From Paenibacillus sp. HWE-109 (GTDB taxonomy: Bacteria > Bacillota > Bacilli > Paenibacillales > NBRC-103111): a DNA stretch of 64,000 nucleotides. Position 1 is the first letter of the stretch. Each line of letters opens with the position of its first letter. Where the stretch lies: positions 8,698,501-8,762,500 of the forward strand of contig NZ_CP091881.1 in NCBI RefSeq assembly GCF_022163125.1, written 5' to 3'. Shown in pieces: positions 1-8,442 of this stretch. The notes beneath the pieces are model-generated. The model was not told where the DNA came from. It searched no databases and saw only the letters and a program-made list of their open reading frames with translations. Both the position numbers and the translations under genes were made by a program.

Positions 1-242
1 CTTTGCAAAGCTTGTACAAAGATCCTGAGTTGTTAGCGGCGGATTCGACGAAGACGATCGGGAAAATTTCTGAACAATTCAACTACGGTCATGACCGTCC
101 GAATGCGCCAGGTTATGTGAACTGGTCTGATATTTTGGCAGCTGAACTGCATCAAGCGCTGCTTGGTCAGAAGACGCCAGAAGCAGCTTTGAATGACGCC
201 GCACAAAAAGTAGAAAAAGCAATTGCTGAATCTGGAAAATGA
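1..242 (+). CDS. Sugar ABC transporter substrate-binding protein, C-terminal end (partial)
   Basis: Only the last ~80 residues lie in the window; the reading frame is open to the left edge. The tail (NWSDILAAELHQALLGQ then a run of small residues and Lys before the stop) resembles the C-terminal helix of family 1 extracellular solute-binding proteins. The identification rests mainly on context: two MalF/MalG-type permeases follow directly. In the gap before the next gene a stem (GCGGTC at 255-260 with GGCCGC at 273-278) precedes an AAGGAGG ribosome site; such hairpins often sit between a binding protein and its permeases and raise binding-protein yield. The substrate cannot be judged from this fragment, but the downstream kinase and GH4 enzyme suggest a beta-linked glucoside or amino-sugar disaccharide. 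Confidence 0.7.
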   Translation, partial: LQSLYKDPELLAADSTKTIGKISEQFNYGHDRPNAPGYVNWSDILAAELHQALLGQKTPEAALNDAAQKVEKAIAESGK

Positions 243-301
243 TAGCGGGGGCTTGCGGTCAACCTTGTGGCTGGCCGCAGCATTTTCCATAAGGAGGATA
301 T

Positions 302-1213
302 ATGGATAAAACTTTTAGAGCCAAGAGGAAGACATCCTTAAACAACGAACAGAAAAATGTGCTATTGGCGCTTTTATTCATCTTACCTACGGCTTATTTA
401 CTAATGAAAACGTTTATTTACCCTGTCTATCAAACGATCATTTGGAGTTTCTATCATTATGATTTGATGGACGGTTCAGCTTCTTATTATGTCGGATTCA
501 AGAATTATCTGGATGTCTTGCAAAGTTCGGATTTCCAGCTGGCTATGAATCGGACGCTTATCTTTACCGTATTGTCGGTCGTCTTGGAACTAATCTTTGG
601 TTTCGTTAGCGCTTTGCTTCTAAATCAGAATTTTAAGGGCAGGTCCTTTTTTAGAGCCGTTATTATTATTCCGTGGGCATTGTTAACGTTGGTTAACGGG
701 CTAACTTGGGAATGGATTCTACAGCCTGGCTATGGGGGCCTGACGGTCATTTTGCATCAACTTCATCTTCTTGCGCCTGATGTGAATCCCGTATGGCTGG
801 CAGACTCGAATCATTTGATTTACTTTGTTGTCATCGCGGATGTCTGGAAGATGACGCCTTTTATCACCATTATTCTGCTTGCAGGCTTGCAGTCCATTTC
901 ATCCGATCTGTACGAAGCCTCGATGCTTGACGGTGCGGGATTCTGGAGCAAAATCCGTTATATTACGGTGCCGCAGCTTATGCCATCTATCATGATGGCC
1001 ATTGTACTAAGGACGATGGGCGCTTTCAAAGTCTATGACGTGTTAACGGTATTTACCGGAGATGCCACGACTTCCATATCGTACTTAACGTTTAATAACG
1101 CGTTTCGGTATTTCTTCCTCGGGAAGGCGTCCGCAATGGCTTGGATGACTGCCCTCGTAATTCTCATTCTGGCTATCATTTATATACGGCTACTGAATAA
1201 AAAAGAAGATTAG
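302..1213 (+). CDS. Sugar ABC transporter permease, MalF-like
   Basis: Inner-membrane permease of 303 aa for a binding-protein-dependent carbohydrate importer. The N-terminus is hydrophilic, then about six hydrophobic segments follow. The EAA loop that docks the ATPase is visible near residues 200-220 (EASMLDGAG, then IRYITVPQL), the form typical of MalF/UgpA proteins. The start is fixed by AAGGAGG ending 5 nt upstream. It is followed after 18 nt by its MalG-like partner. No ATPase gene is present in this operon, which is usual for these importers in Gram-positives because they share an MsmX-type ATPase encoded elsewhere. Confidence 0.9.
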   Translation: MDKTFRAKRKTSLNNEQKNVLLALLFILPTAYLLMKTFIYPVYQTIIWSFYHYDLMDGSASYYVGFKNYLDVLQSSDFQLAMNRTLIFTVLSVVLELIFGFVSALLLNQNFKGRSFFRAVIIIPWALLTLVNGLTWEWILQPGYGGLTVILHQLHLLAPDVNPVWLADSNHLIYFVVIADVWKMTPFITIILLAGLQSISSDLYEASMLDGAGFWSKIRYITVPQLMPSIMMAIVLRTMGAFKVYDVLTVFTGDATTSISYLTFNNAFRYFFLGKASAMAWMTALVILILAIIYIRLLNKKED

Positions 1214-1231
1214 CATCCCGGAGGTGGAAGC

Positions 1232-2155
1232 ATGCACCCAAGAAAAATAAGGTGGGACCGAATGTTCAAGGCGTCCAGCACGGATTTATTTGCGCCATTT
1301 TATTTGTGGCTGGGTTTAATCCTGTTGACGGTTTGTTCCTTAGGACCTTTCGTCTACCTCTTTCTATCCTCGATTTCACAAGAAGTCGAACTGATTCAAG
1401 GACATATCATTCCGCAATCACCTACGTTGAAAAATTATATCGGCTTATTGACCGGAAACAACGCCATCGTGTTTGCCAGTGCGCTGAAAAATAGTGTAGT
1501 CGTATCGATATTGGTTACGCTCATTTCGATATTTGTCGGCTTATTTGCCGCCTACGCGTTCTCCAGAATTAAGTTTCCATTCAGAAAAACGGGATTATTC
1601 GTCGTCTTGGCGATGCAAATTATGCCTTCAATTAGTATTGTTACTCCGCTATATATCCTTATCCGAGATGGGATTAAGGTGGGAATTCCATTCACAGGCA
1701 TCGTGTTCTTTCAGACACCGCCACTCTTGGATTCTATATGGGCGCTTATTTTCTCGTACACTTCGTTCAGCTTACCTTATGTCGTATGGCTGCTCGCGGG
1801 ATATTTCCAAACCATACCAAAGGAGCTGGAAGAGGCCTCCTATGTGGATGGAAGCAGTCGTTTCGGCACGATGTTTCGCATCATTCTACCGTTATCTATG
1901 CCGGGGATTGCCGCAACAGCGATATTCGTATTTCTGAATGCCTGGGATGAATTCTTGTTCGCGAATGCTTTCACACAGACCTACGCGTCCAAAACATTGC
2001 CGATTATGATCGCCGAATTCGTAGGTAAACACAGCATAGACTGGGGTTCCATGACAGCAGGGGGTTTCTTGGCATCGCTGCCTCCCGTTATTATTTCACT
2101 CTATCTCTATAAATATATTATCGGCGGCGTGACAGCGGGAGGGGTGAAAGAATGA
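1232..2155 (+). CDS. Sugar ABC transporter permease, MalG-like
   Basis: Second permease subunit, 307 aa, six predicted membrane segments. The EAA motif is clear near residue 205 (EEASYVDGSSRFG then ILPLSMPG), as is the family's C-terminal ending around YIIGGVTAGGVKE. A GGAGGTGG ribosome site lies just before the ATG. Its last codons overlap the next gene by 4 nt (ATGA), which indicates translational coupling, so import and the following kinase are made together. Substrate is unknown from sequence. Confidence 0.92.
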   Translation: MHPRKIRWDRMFKASSTDLFAPFYLWLGLILLTVCSLGPFVYLFLSSISQEVELIQGHIIPQSPTLKNYIGLLTGNNAIVFASALKNSVVVSILVTLISIFVGLFAAYAFSRIKFPFRKTGLFVVLAMQIMPSISIVTPLYILIRDGIKVGIPFTGIVFFQTPPLLDSIWALIFSYTSFSLPYVVWLLAGYFQTIPKELEEASYVDGSSRFGTMFRIILPLSMPGIAATAIFVFLNAWDEFLFANAFTQTYASKTLPIMIAEFVGKHSIDWGSMTAGGFLASLPPVIISLYLYKYIIGGVTAGGVKE

Positions 2156-3147
2156 GCGATCCGGCCTATATTCTTGGTGTTGACGGCGGGGGCTCCAAAA
2201 CCTACGCTGTCATTGTCAACATGCAGGGAGATAAAGTCAGCAGCGGGGTTTCCGGATCAAGCAACCATCAGGTAGTTGGGATAGATAAGGCGCTTGCGCA
2301 TATCACGGAATCCATTGACCAAGCGCTGCAGGCTGCTGGTCTATCTTATACAGATATAGCCTTTGCTCAATTCGGTTTAGCGGGGCTGGATAGGCTGAGA
2401 GATTACGAAATTGTGCAGCCTGCGTTAGCAGCGCTTCCTTTGGCTCGCTGGGATATGGTGTGCGATACGATGGAAGGCTTGCGGACGGGGAGCCCCGACA
2501 ACATCGGGGTCGTACTGCTATGCGGCAGCGGAACGAATGCCGCAGGCAGGAATCCTGCAGGTGAAAGTGTGCAGGTTGGAGGTATTGGTTATTTGTTTGG
2601 TGATTCACTCGGGGCCAATTACATGGCTACTACGATGTTTCGGGCTGCCGTCAGGTCGTGGGAAGGCCGAGAAATTCCATCGGTTCTGCCTAATAAATTA
2701 CTGCAATACTTTGGATTCTCTCGAATGGAGGATCTGATAGATGATTTCATGGATCGCAATGTAAGCCAAATTCGCGAGGGCAAGCTAACGATTTCGCTGC
2801 ATGAAGCTGCCCATGAAGGAGATCAGCTGGCCGCAAGGCTTTTGGAGGAAGCAGGAAGAGAACTTGGCGTCACAGGCAATGCTGTTATCCGCAAACTTGG
2901 CGGGTTCAAGCCGCAGCAGCCGATTCCGATCGTACTCGTCGGGAGTGTGATTCAGAAAGGGCGAAGCCCGCTGCTTCTGAATGCATTACGCCGGACATTA
3001 GAGACGGAAAATCCGTATATTGATCTGATTATTCCCCAAATGGCGCCTGTTTATGGAGCGATTCTGCTAGCCATGGACCATTTGCAAATACCGTCAAATG
3101 AACAACTGCTTCAGAAATTTACTGCCCATGGAGGATATGAACAATGA
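2152..3147 (+). CDS. BadF/BadG/BcrA-type ATPase family sugar kinase (GlcNAc-kinase-like)
   Basis: 331-aa member of the ASKHA kinase fold (BadF/GlcNAc kinase family). Phosphate loop 1 is VDGGGSKT near residue 10 and phosphate loop 2 LLCGSGTNA near residue 125. The family usually shows a GDEGSG-type motif after a glycine-rich GIGYLF stretch; here it reads GDSLGANY, so the acidic residue is absent. That is visible in sequence; an altered sugar pocket is an inference. It starts on an ATGA overlap with the permease and ends on another with a GH4 phospho-glycosidase gene. The likely job is to phosphorylate the imported sugar in the cytoplasm so that GH4 can cleave it. It could also be a plain N-acetylglucosamine kinase acting after cleavage. 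Confidence 0.85.
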   Translation: MSDPAYILGVDGGGSKTYAVIVNMQGDKVSSGVSGSSNHQVVGIDKALAHITESIDQALQAAGLSYTDIAFAQFGLAGLDRLRDYEIVQPALAALPLARWDMVCDTMEGLRTGSPDNIGVVLLCGSGTNAAGRNPAGESVQVGGIGYLFGDSLGANYMATTMFRAAVRSWEGREIPSVLPNKLLQYFGFSRMEDLIDDFMDRNVSQIREGKLTISLHEAAHEGDQLAARLLEEAGRELGVTGNAVIRKLGGFKPQQPIPIVLVGSVIQKGRSPLLLNALRRTLETENPYIDLIIPQMAPVYGAILLAMDHLQIPSNEQLLQKFTAHGGYEQ

Positions 3148-4454
3148 AGAAAGAACATTTGAAAATTGCAGTTATTGGCGGAGGCTCCTCTTACACGCCT
3201 GAATTAATAGAAGGTTTCATTCAGCGATATGCGGAACTTCCCGTTAAGGACTTATACTTGGTGGACATTGAGGAAGGCCGAGAAAAGCTGGAGATCGTTG
3301 GCAACTTAGCGAAACGAATGTTGAAGAAAGCCAATGTGCCGATCCAAGTACATTTGACATTTGATCGCCGGGAAGCCATTAAGGATGCGGATTTCGTTAC
3401 CACGCAGCTCCGCGTAGGGCTGCTGGAAGCTCGTGGACGTGATGAGCGAATACCGCTCAAATACAACTGTATCGGCCAAGAAACGACGGGCGCTGGCGGC
3501 TTTGCCAAGGGAATGCGGACCATTCCAGTCATTTTGGACATCTGCAAGGATATGGAGGAGCTAGCCCCGAATGCCTTCTTGGTTAATTTTACGAATCCTG
3601 CCGGCATGGTAACAGAAGCGGTGCTTAAATATTCCAAGATACGAACGATTGGCCTATGTAATTTGCCGATCGAAACCAAGATGCAGATTGCCGCCTTAAT
3701 GGGCGTAGACGTATCCAGGATTGATATTGAGATGGTAGGCATCAATCACTTGAATTGGACGACCAAAATCTTCGTTGACGGCGAAGATCGAACCGACGAA
3801 ATTTTGTTCCAAGCTTCCGGGGAAAGCAAGTTTACGATGACCAATATCCCTGGTTTTGCGTGGAATCAAGCTTTCATTCAATCCATGGGCTCCTTGCCTT
3901 GCGGCTATCATCGATACTACTATATGAAAGAAAAAATGCTCAAGAAGCAGTTGGAAGAAATCGACACCAAGGGCAGCCGCGCCGAAATCGTCAAGCAAGT
4001 GGAGAACGAGCTGTTCGAGCTGTACAAAGATCCGAATCTTGCCATTAAACCTAAGCAATTGGAGCTGCGCGGCGGTGCTTATTATTCCGAGGCAGCCCTC
4101 AATTTGATTTCCTCCATTTACAATAATAAGAAAGACGTGCAGATTGTGAATGTCAAAAACAATGGCACGATTCCAAGCTTGCCGAATGATGCTTCGATCG
4201 AAGTGAACTGTGTGATCGGCTCCGACGGTGCGAAGCCTGTACAATTGACGACACCGATGAATGCGAAAATCCGCGGGTTGCTGCAAGTGGTCAAAGCTTA
4301 CGAAGAGCTTGCGGTTGAAGCGGCTGTGAAAGGCGACTACAATGCTGCTTTACAGGCATTAACGATTCATCCGTTGGTAGGTTCCGTAGATATCGCAAAG
4401 CCGTTGCTGGATGAAATTCTAGCAGAGAATAAGTCATATTTACCGCAATTTTAA
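3144..4454 (+). CDS. GH4 family 6-phospho-beta-glucosidase
   Basis: 436-aa cytoplasmic glycosidase of family GH4, an NAD+- and divalent-metal-dependent oxidoreductive hydrolase. Visible features: N-terminal Rossmann motif IAVIGGGSSYTPE; VNFTNPAG near residue 150; metal-binding Cys in GLCNLPIE near 173; metal-binding His in GINHLNW near 202. CN(V/L)P plus NHLNW is typical of the 6-phospho-beta-glucosidase (CelF/LicH) branch rather than alpha-galactosidases. Length is normal. The gene overlaps the kinase by 4 nt and is followed by a terminator, so it ends the operon. GH4 phospho-glycosidases normally work on PTS-imported phospho-sugars; here the importer is ABC type, so a cytoplasmic kinase must supply the phosphate. 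Confidence 0.92.
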   Translation: MKKEHLKIAVIGGGSSYTPELIEGFIQRYAELPVKDLYLVDIEEGREKLEIVGNLAKRMLKKANVPIQVHLTFDRREAIKDADFVTTQLRVGLLEARGRDERIPLKYNCIGQETTGAGGFAKGMRTIPVILDICKDMEELAPNAFLVNFTNPAGMVTEAVLKYSKIRTIGLCNLPIETKMQIAALMGVDVSRIDIEMVGINHLNWTTKIFVDGEDRTDEILFQASGESKFTMTNIPGFAWNQAFIQSMGSLPCGYHRYYYMKEKMLKKQLEEIDTKGSRAEIVKQVENELFELYKDPNLAIKPKQLELRGGAYYSEAALNLISSIYNNKKDVQIVNVKNNGTIPSLPNDASIEVNCVIGSDGAKPVQLTTPMNAKIRGLLQVVKAYEELAVEAAVKGDYNAALQALTIHPLVGSVDIAKPLLDEILAENKSYLPQF

Positions 4455-4476
4455 TGTTCATTTATAGCTATCAGGC

Positions 4477-4510
4477 AGACCCTCAGCTTATTGCTGAGGG
4501 TCTCTTGTTT
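4477..4510 (+). terminator. Rho-independent terminator of the GH4 operon
   Basis: Perfect 11-bp stem (AGACCCTCAGC / GCTGAGGGTCT) with a 5-nt loop, then CTTGTTT, 22 nt after the GH4 stop codon. The next ~200 nt (4511-4709) hold no gene I can support. Confidence 0.85.
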
Positions 4511-4709
4511 GCAGATCAGATGATTCGCGAATTCTCTGGCATTTCCCATATGACCGTGCAGCAACAGCAGAACTTTCTGACTTTCTCCCCAAAAATCAAG
4601 ATAGGAAAGCTTCAGATCAATAAATGATATTTCGCAGCACCCAAAAGCAAAGAAGTTGACTGCTTGTGTTAAACTAAAGAGACATTAAACAAAAATGGAG
4701 GAAGTTTCA

Positions 4710-5018
4710 ATGAGCCAACGCTTTCGAATTACAAGAGGATTACAGGAAAGTGAACATGCTGAGAAAGCCATTTCACTGGAGGAATGCAAGCAGTATTTTT
4801 CGTCCAAGCCGGACTTTGAGTATACATCCGTCTTTACAGTGACTGGCGCTACGAGCATGTCGATTGAGGGAGACTTTTTCATGTGGAGCTACGGTGAGAT
4901 CAAGATCCCATTCCGCCATTATCAAGGAGATATCTACGTGTCTGGGACCAATGAAGCGGTCATCCCCAGAATGATGGAGGTTGCAGGCGAGTTGGGCGCG
5001 GATGTGGTGGAAGGGTAA
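4710..5018 (+). CDS. Small conserved-looking hypothetical protein
   Basis: Soluble 102-aa protein that I do not recognise. It begins MSQRFRITRG and contains a beta-rich middle (YTSVFTVTGATSMSIEG, then FFMWSYGEIKIPFRHY), suggesting a small alpha/beta fold. There is no signal peptide, membrane segment or Cys pair. An upstream ATG at 4695 overlaps the Shine-Dalgarno itself; GGAGG at 4697-4701 sits 8 nt before the ATG at 4710, so the latter is chosen. It is a single-gene unit between a terminator upstream and the lyase downstream. No function is proposed. Confidence 0.7.
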   Translation: MSQRFRITRGLQESEHAEKAISLEECKQYFSSKPDFEYTSVFTVTGATSMSIEGDFFMWSYGEIKIPFRHYQGDIYVSGTNEAVIPRMMEVAGELGADVVEG

Positions 5019-5251
5019 AAAGGACCATTTCTTGCCTGTTTCCTTCGCTAGGCAAAAGAAGTGAATCGGACAGCTAACTGTTGTCAGACGAGATATTCCC
5101 ATTAATTGTCATCCTTCTCTACGCGTCAAGAATTGCTCATTGTCGGTACCGTGGACGTCCATGTACGATACCCTTATTCCCTTGAACAGATGTTCAGGGG
5201 CGAGAGGGGGGGCATTGTTTTCGTTGGTGGGGAAGGATCTTTTTGTCATTT

Positions 5252-5265
5252 TGAAAGCGATTTCA
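5252..5265 (+). promoter_or_regulatory. cre box (CcpA operator) upstream of the PL8 lyase
   Basis: TGAAAGCGATTTCA matches the published catabolite-responsive consensus TGWAANCGNTNWCA at every position. It lies 25 nt before the chosen start codon, a typical place for CcpA roadblock or promoter-overlap repression. It implies the lyase is shut off by preferred sugars. The upstream gap (5019-5251) also holds the palindrome TGGACGTCCA (5152-5161) and a stem-loop CCCTTGAAC/GTTCAGGGG near 5170-5200, of unknown role. Confidence 0.8.
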
Positions 5266-5290
5266 TTATGAAATGGGAGTGATTTTGAAG

Positions 5291-8191
5291 ATGGAAATGT
5301 GGAAAAAAGGTTGCCTTGTCAGTATGATGTTTGTGTTGCTGTTCAGTACAATTCTGGTGGGAAAGGCTCCTTCGGCGCAGGCGGCAGATGAATTTGATAG
5401 TCTGCGGGCAAAATGGAACGAATATTTGGTCGGGAAGCAGCCCTTCAATTCGTCTGACACGGATATATCAGCAGCGGTTGCAGCTATTTCCGATACCGTG
5501 ACGAACGGCCAGAATACCGGGCATTGGAACACTTTGAATAAAGCGGCAGGGAGAACGTATCTATGGAGCGATCTCGCAAGCAGTTGCTCGGCCTCAGGCA
5601 GCTACGGCCGATTGAAAGCGATGGCTCGCGCGTATGTCACACAGGGTACGGCTGTATACCAAGACCCCAGCTTGGGCGCTGATATCGTGAGTGCGCTCGA
5701 TTGGGTCTACGCGAACAAATTTAATGAAAACTCAACATACAACGCCTCCTGCGGCTGGGATTATGAAATCGGTATGCCGCTTACGCTAACCGATACGATG
5801 GTGATGATGTATAGTCAGTTGAGCGCGGTACAAATTGCTAACTATATCAAACCAATCGATAAGTTCGTTCCGAATGCCGATACGTTCAGCGGTGCTCCTG
5901 CAACAGGTGCGAATCGACTGGATAAAGCGCTCGTCGTAGCTGTGCGGGGCGTGCTTGGCAAATCTGCTGCCAAAATGGCGATCTCCCGCGATGCGATTAG
6001 TCAAGTGCTGCTCTATGTGACCTCTGGTGATGGCTTCTATACGGACGGTTCATTTATTCAGCATAGCAATATTGCTTACACAGGCAGCTATGGTGCTGTA
6101 TTGCTGGGGGATATGGCGAAGCTGCTGTACCTGCTGGGAGGTTCAACGTGGCAGGTGACGGATAGCAATTTGGGCAATGTCTACAAATGGGTTGCCGATT
6201 CCTACGAACCGTTGGTCTACAGAGGCTGGATGATGGATATGGTCTATGGACGAGGGGTAACGCGGTACTCGGAGAATGGACTTCGCGGGCCGTCTTTCTC
6301 CATCCTGATCTTGTCGCAATATGCTCCTTCGACCGATGCTGCCACATTTAAAAGCATGGTGAAAAATTGGTTAACATCAGATCCAGCCTGGAACCCTTAT
6401 GCGGGGGAAACGATCTTCAATATTCAACTGGGTAAAACGCTCATGGCTGATTCTGGTGTTCAGGCGCGAGGAGCTTTGCTTAAAAATCAGGTTTTTGCGG
6501 CAATGGATCGTGTTGTTCATCAAAGAGATGGTTTTGCCTTAGGACTTAGCCTGTTTTCCAACCGTATTTCGGCCTTTGAATTCGGCAACGGTGAAAATGT
6601 GAAAGGCTGGTTTCAGGGTGCAGGCGTGACGTATTTATATAACGGGGATACGACGCAGTACGGCGGAAATTACTGGCCGACTATCAATAGTTATCGGCTG
6701 CCGGGCACAACGACGGATGGTTCAGGCAGCGGGACGCCGGTCAACTGGAAGTCATATCCGAATACGAAAACATGGGTCGGCGGGTCGTCGATCGACGGGT
6801 TGAATGGTTCTGTCGGGATGGATTTTGCCATGGTCCAAGTGACAGGCAGTACGCTCCAAGGGAAGAAATCATGGTTTCTTTTCGATGACAAAGTGGTTGC
6901 GTTAGGGTCAGGGATCACAAGCACAGATAACCGCAGCGTAGAAACGATTATCGAGAACCGCAAGCTGAACGCGCAGGGGACTAACCTGCTTACGGTGAAC
7001 GGTGTGGCGAAGCCAGCGATGCTCGGCTGGTCGGAGAGCATGACCGGCGTGCAATACGCTCATCTGGCCGGATCGGCGGCAGGCTCCGATATTGGTTATT
7101 ATTTCCCGCAGGCGGCAACGGTTCAAGGGTTGCGTGAAACCCGGACGGGATCGTGGAGTCAGATTAATACAGGGCAAAGCACAACGCCGGTGTCAGAGCG
7201 ATACCTGAGCTTGGCCTTTGCTCATGGCACGAATCCGACGAACGGATCCTATGCCTATGTGCTATTGCCTGGGAAGACGGCGGCGGCAACAGCCAATTAT
7301 GCGGCGAATGCGACGATCAGCATTCTTGAGAATTCAGCAGCCGCCCATGCAGTGCAAGATACGGAGTTCAATCGGATCGGCGTGAATTTTTGGAACGATG
7401 GCGCGAAGACGGTGCAGGTCGGCGGCACCCCTTTTATCACCAGCGATACGAAGGCATCCGTTACGACGCAGGAAACAGGCGGGCAATTATCGATTGGCGT
7501 ATCGGACCCGACGCAGGCCAACACAGAGGCCATTAACTTGGAAATCAACCGAACGGGGACTAGCACAGTTACATCGGACCCCGGCATCGTTATTACCCAG
7601 TATAGTCCTACGATTAAGATGACGATTTATGCAAGCGGGGCTAAAGGAAAGACGTTTCAGGCCAAAATCAACTTAGGCGCTGCCACTGCTTCGCAAACCA
7701 TTACTGCGTCTGCAGACGCTACATTGCGGGATGGCACCTACGCGAGCACGAACTACGGAACAGCGACCGTGCTGGATACCAAATTGGAATCGACCAGTTA
7801 CGATCGCAATGCACTGGTTAGTTTTGACCTCTCGGCTGTGACGAGCACGGTTGGCAGCGCCAAAGTTAAGTTGGTTCCAACGGCAGTAGGCATGGCTGGC
7901 ATCACCAATCAAGCACATCTGATTGCAAATCCGACATGGATGGAGTCCACGGTGACTTGGAACAATCAACCAGCATCAGGAACGCTGCTTGCCACTTGGA
8001 CAGTTCCGGCAGCAGGGACCGCTGTCGAACTTGATGTGAAGAGTCAAGTGATAGCGGCGTTAAGCGGAAACAAGAAGCTTTCGCTGAAGTTATCCTCGCC
8101 ATCCAATCAAGGTTCTCTGGGCTGGGTGCAGTATGGCTCCAAAGAATACGGTGTCGCTGCCTATCGTCCAGTTATCGTCATAACCCCGTAG
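5291..8191 (+). CDS. Secreted polysaccharide lyase family 8 (hyaluronate/chondroitin/xanthan lyase type)
   Basis: 966-aa exported lyase. A signal peptide (MEMWKKGCLVSM..., cleavage near AQA/ADEFD) is followed by the alpha-toroid catalytic domain. Expected PL8 catalytic residues are visible: Asn208 in GANRLD, His258 and Tyr267 in the HSNIAYTGSY block (the normal nine-residue spacing), and an Arg in NGLRGPSF. The aromatic patch, usually NWWDYEIG, reads CGWDYEIG (Trp156), so one Trp is missing. Beta-sandwich domains follow, then a C-terminal DNRLRE/CBM96-like module from about residue 800 (SADATLRDGTYAS...). ATG 5291 is preferred to 5273 because GGGAGTG at 5275-5281 is placed for it. Product: unsaturated disaccharides by beta-elimination outside the cell. 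Exact substrate cannot be told; hyaluronan, chondroitin or xanthan-like glycans are possible. Confidence 0.88.
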   Translation: MEMWKKGCLVSMMFVLLFSTILVGKAPSAQAADEFDSLRAKWNEYLVGKQPFNSSDTDISAAVAAISDTVTNGQNTGHWNTLNKAAGRTYLWSDLASSCSASGSYGRLKAMARAYVTQGTAVYQDPSLGADIVSALDWVYANKFNENSTYNASCGWDYEIGMPLTLTDTMVMMYSQLSAVQIANYIKPIDKFVPNADTFSGAPATGANRLDKALVVAVRGVLGKSAAKMAISRDAISQVLLYVTSGDGFYTDGSFIQHSNIAYTGSYGAVLLGDMAKLLYLLGGSTWQVTDSNLGNVYKWVADSYEPLVYRGWMMDMVYGRGVTRYSENGLRGPSFSILILSQYAPSTDAATFKSMVKNWLTSDPAWNPYAGETIFNIQLGKTLMADSGVQARGALLKNQVFAAMDRVVHQRDGFALGLSLFSNRISAFEFGNGENVKGWFQGAGVTYLYNGDTTQYGGNYWPTINSYRLPGTTTDGSGSGTPVNWKSYPNTKTWVGGSSIDGLNGSVGMDFAMVQVTGSTLQGKKSWFLFDDKVVALGSGITSTDNRSVETIIENRKLNAQGTNLLTVNGVAKPAMLGWSESMTGVQYAHLAGSAAGSDIGYYFPQAATVQGLRETRTGSWSQINTGQSTTPVSERYLSLAFAHGTNPTNGSYAYVLLPGKTAAATANYAANATISILENSAAAHAVQDTEFNRIGVNFWNDGAKTVQVGGTPFITSDTKASVTTQETGGQLSIGVSDPTQANTEAINLEINRTGTSTVTSDPGIVITQYSPTIKMTIYASGAKGKTFQAKINLGAATASQTITASADATLRDGTYASTNYGTATVLDTKLESTSYDRNALVSFDLSAVTSTVGSAKVKLVPTAVGMAGITNQAHLIANPTWMESTVTWNNQPASGTLLATWTVPAAGTAVELDVKSQVIAALSGNKKLSLKLSSPSNQGSLGWVQYGSKEYGVAAYRPVIVITP

Positions 8192-8205
8192 GGTTCTGCC
8201 TCCTG

Positions 8206-8280
8206 ATAAAAGTCTCCAAGGACTTCTATTCGTGTAAATCGGCCACATTTTGCGCGAATAGGAGCTCTTTGAGACTCTTA
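8206..8280. repeat. Family A palindromic intergenic repeat, copy 1
   Basis: Ends AAAGTCTC ... GAGACTCTTA form inverted arms around a core with CTATTCG/CGAATAG. Its closest relatives in the window are at 8320-8395 and in the tandem array around the IS elements (20435-24436). It is non-coding and lies between convergent genes. Confidence 0.7.
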
Positions 8281-8319
8281 CTGCTTCGTGTGCGGGAGTT
8301 TATGCGTGTTTCACCGGAT

Positions 8320-8395
8320 ATAAGAGTCTTTAGGGTCCGCTATTCATGAAAAGCCGCCACTTTTTGTGCAAATAGGAGCTGCTAAAGACTCTTAT
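8320..8395. repeat. Family A palindromic intergenic repeat, copy 2
   Basis: Perfect 14-bp terminal inverted arms ATAAGAGTCTTTAG (8320-8333) and CTAAAGACTCTTAT (8382-8395), with an inner CTATT/AATAG pair. The whole can fold into one ~76-nt hairpin. Same family as copy 1, same orientation, about 40 bp apart. Confidence 0.75.
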
Positions 8396-8419
8396 TTGCA
8401 TATTTGGGGAGGGCACCTC

Positions 8420-8440
8420 AAGGCAATATGCCTTTTTTTT
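8420..8440 (+). terminator. Rho-independent terminator after the lyase
   Basis: Stem AAGGCA/TGCCTT with a 3-nt loop and an eight-T tail on the + strand, ending 3 nt before the stop codon of the convergent gene. It would stop lyase transcription before it runs into the proline dehydrogenase-like gene. Confidence 0.7.
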
Positions 8441-8442
8441 AT

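Noticed and set aside
4519..4629. Short + strand frame (MIREFSGISHM...) after the GH4 terminator
   Set aside because: 35 codons, no Shine-Dalgarno and no neighbour to support it.
4656..4675. Sigma-A promoter before the 102-aa hypothetical gene
   Set aside because: TTGACT is present but no acceptable -10 lies 16-18 bp downstream.
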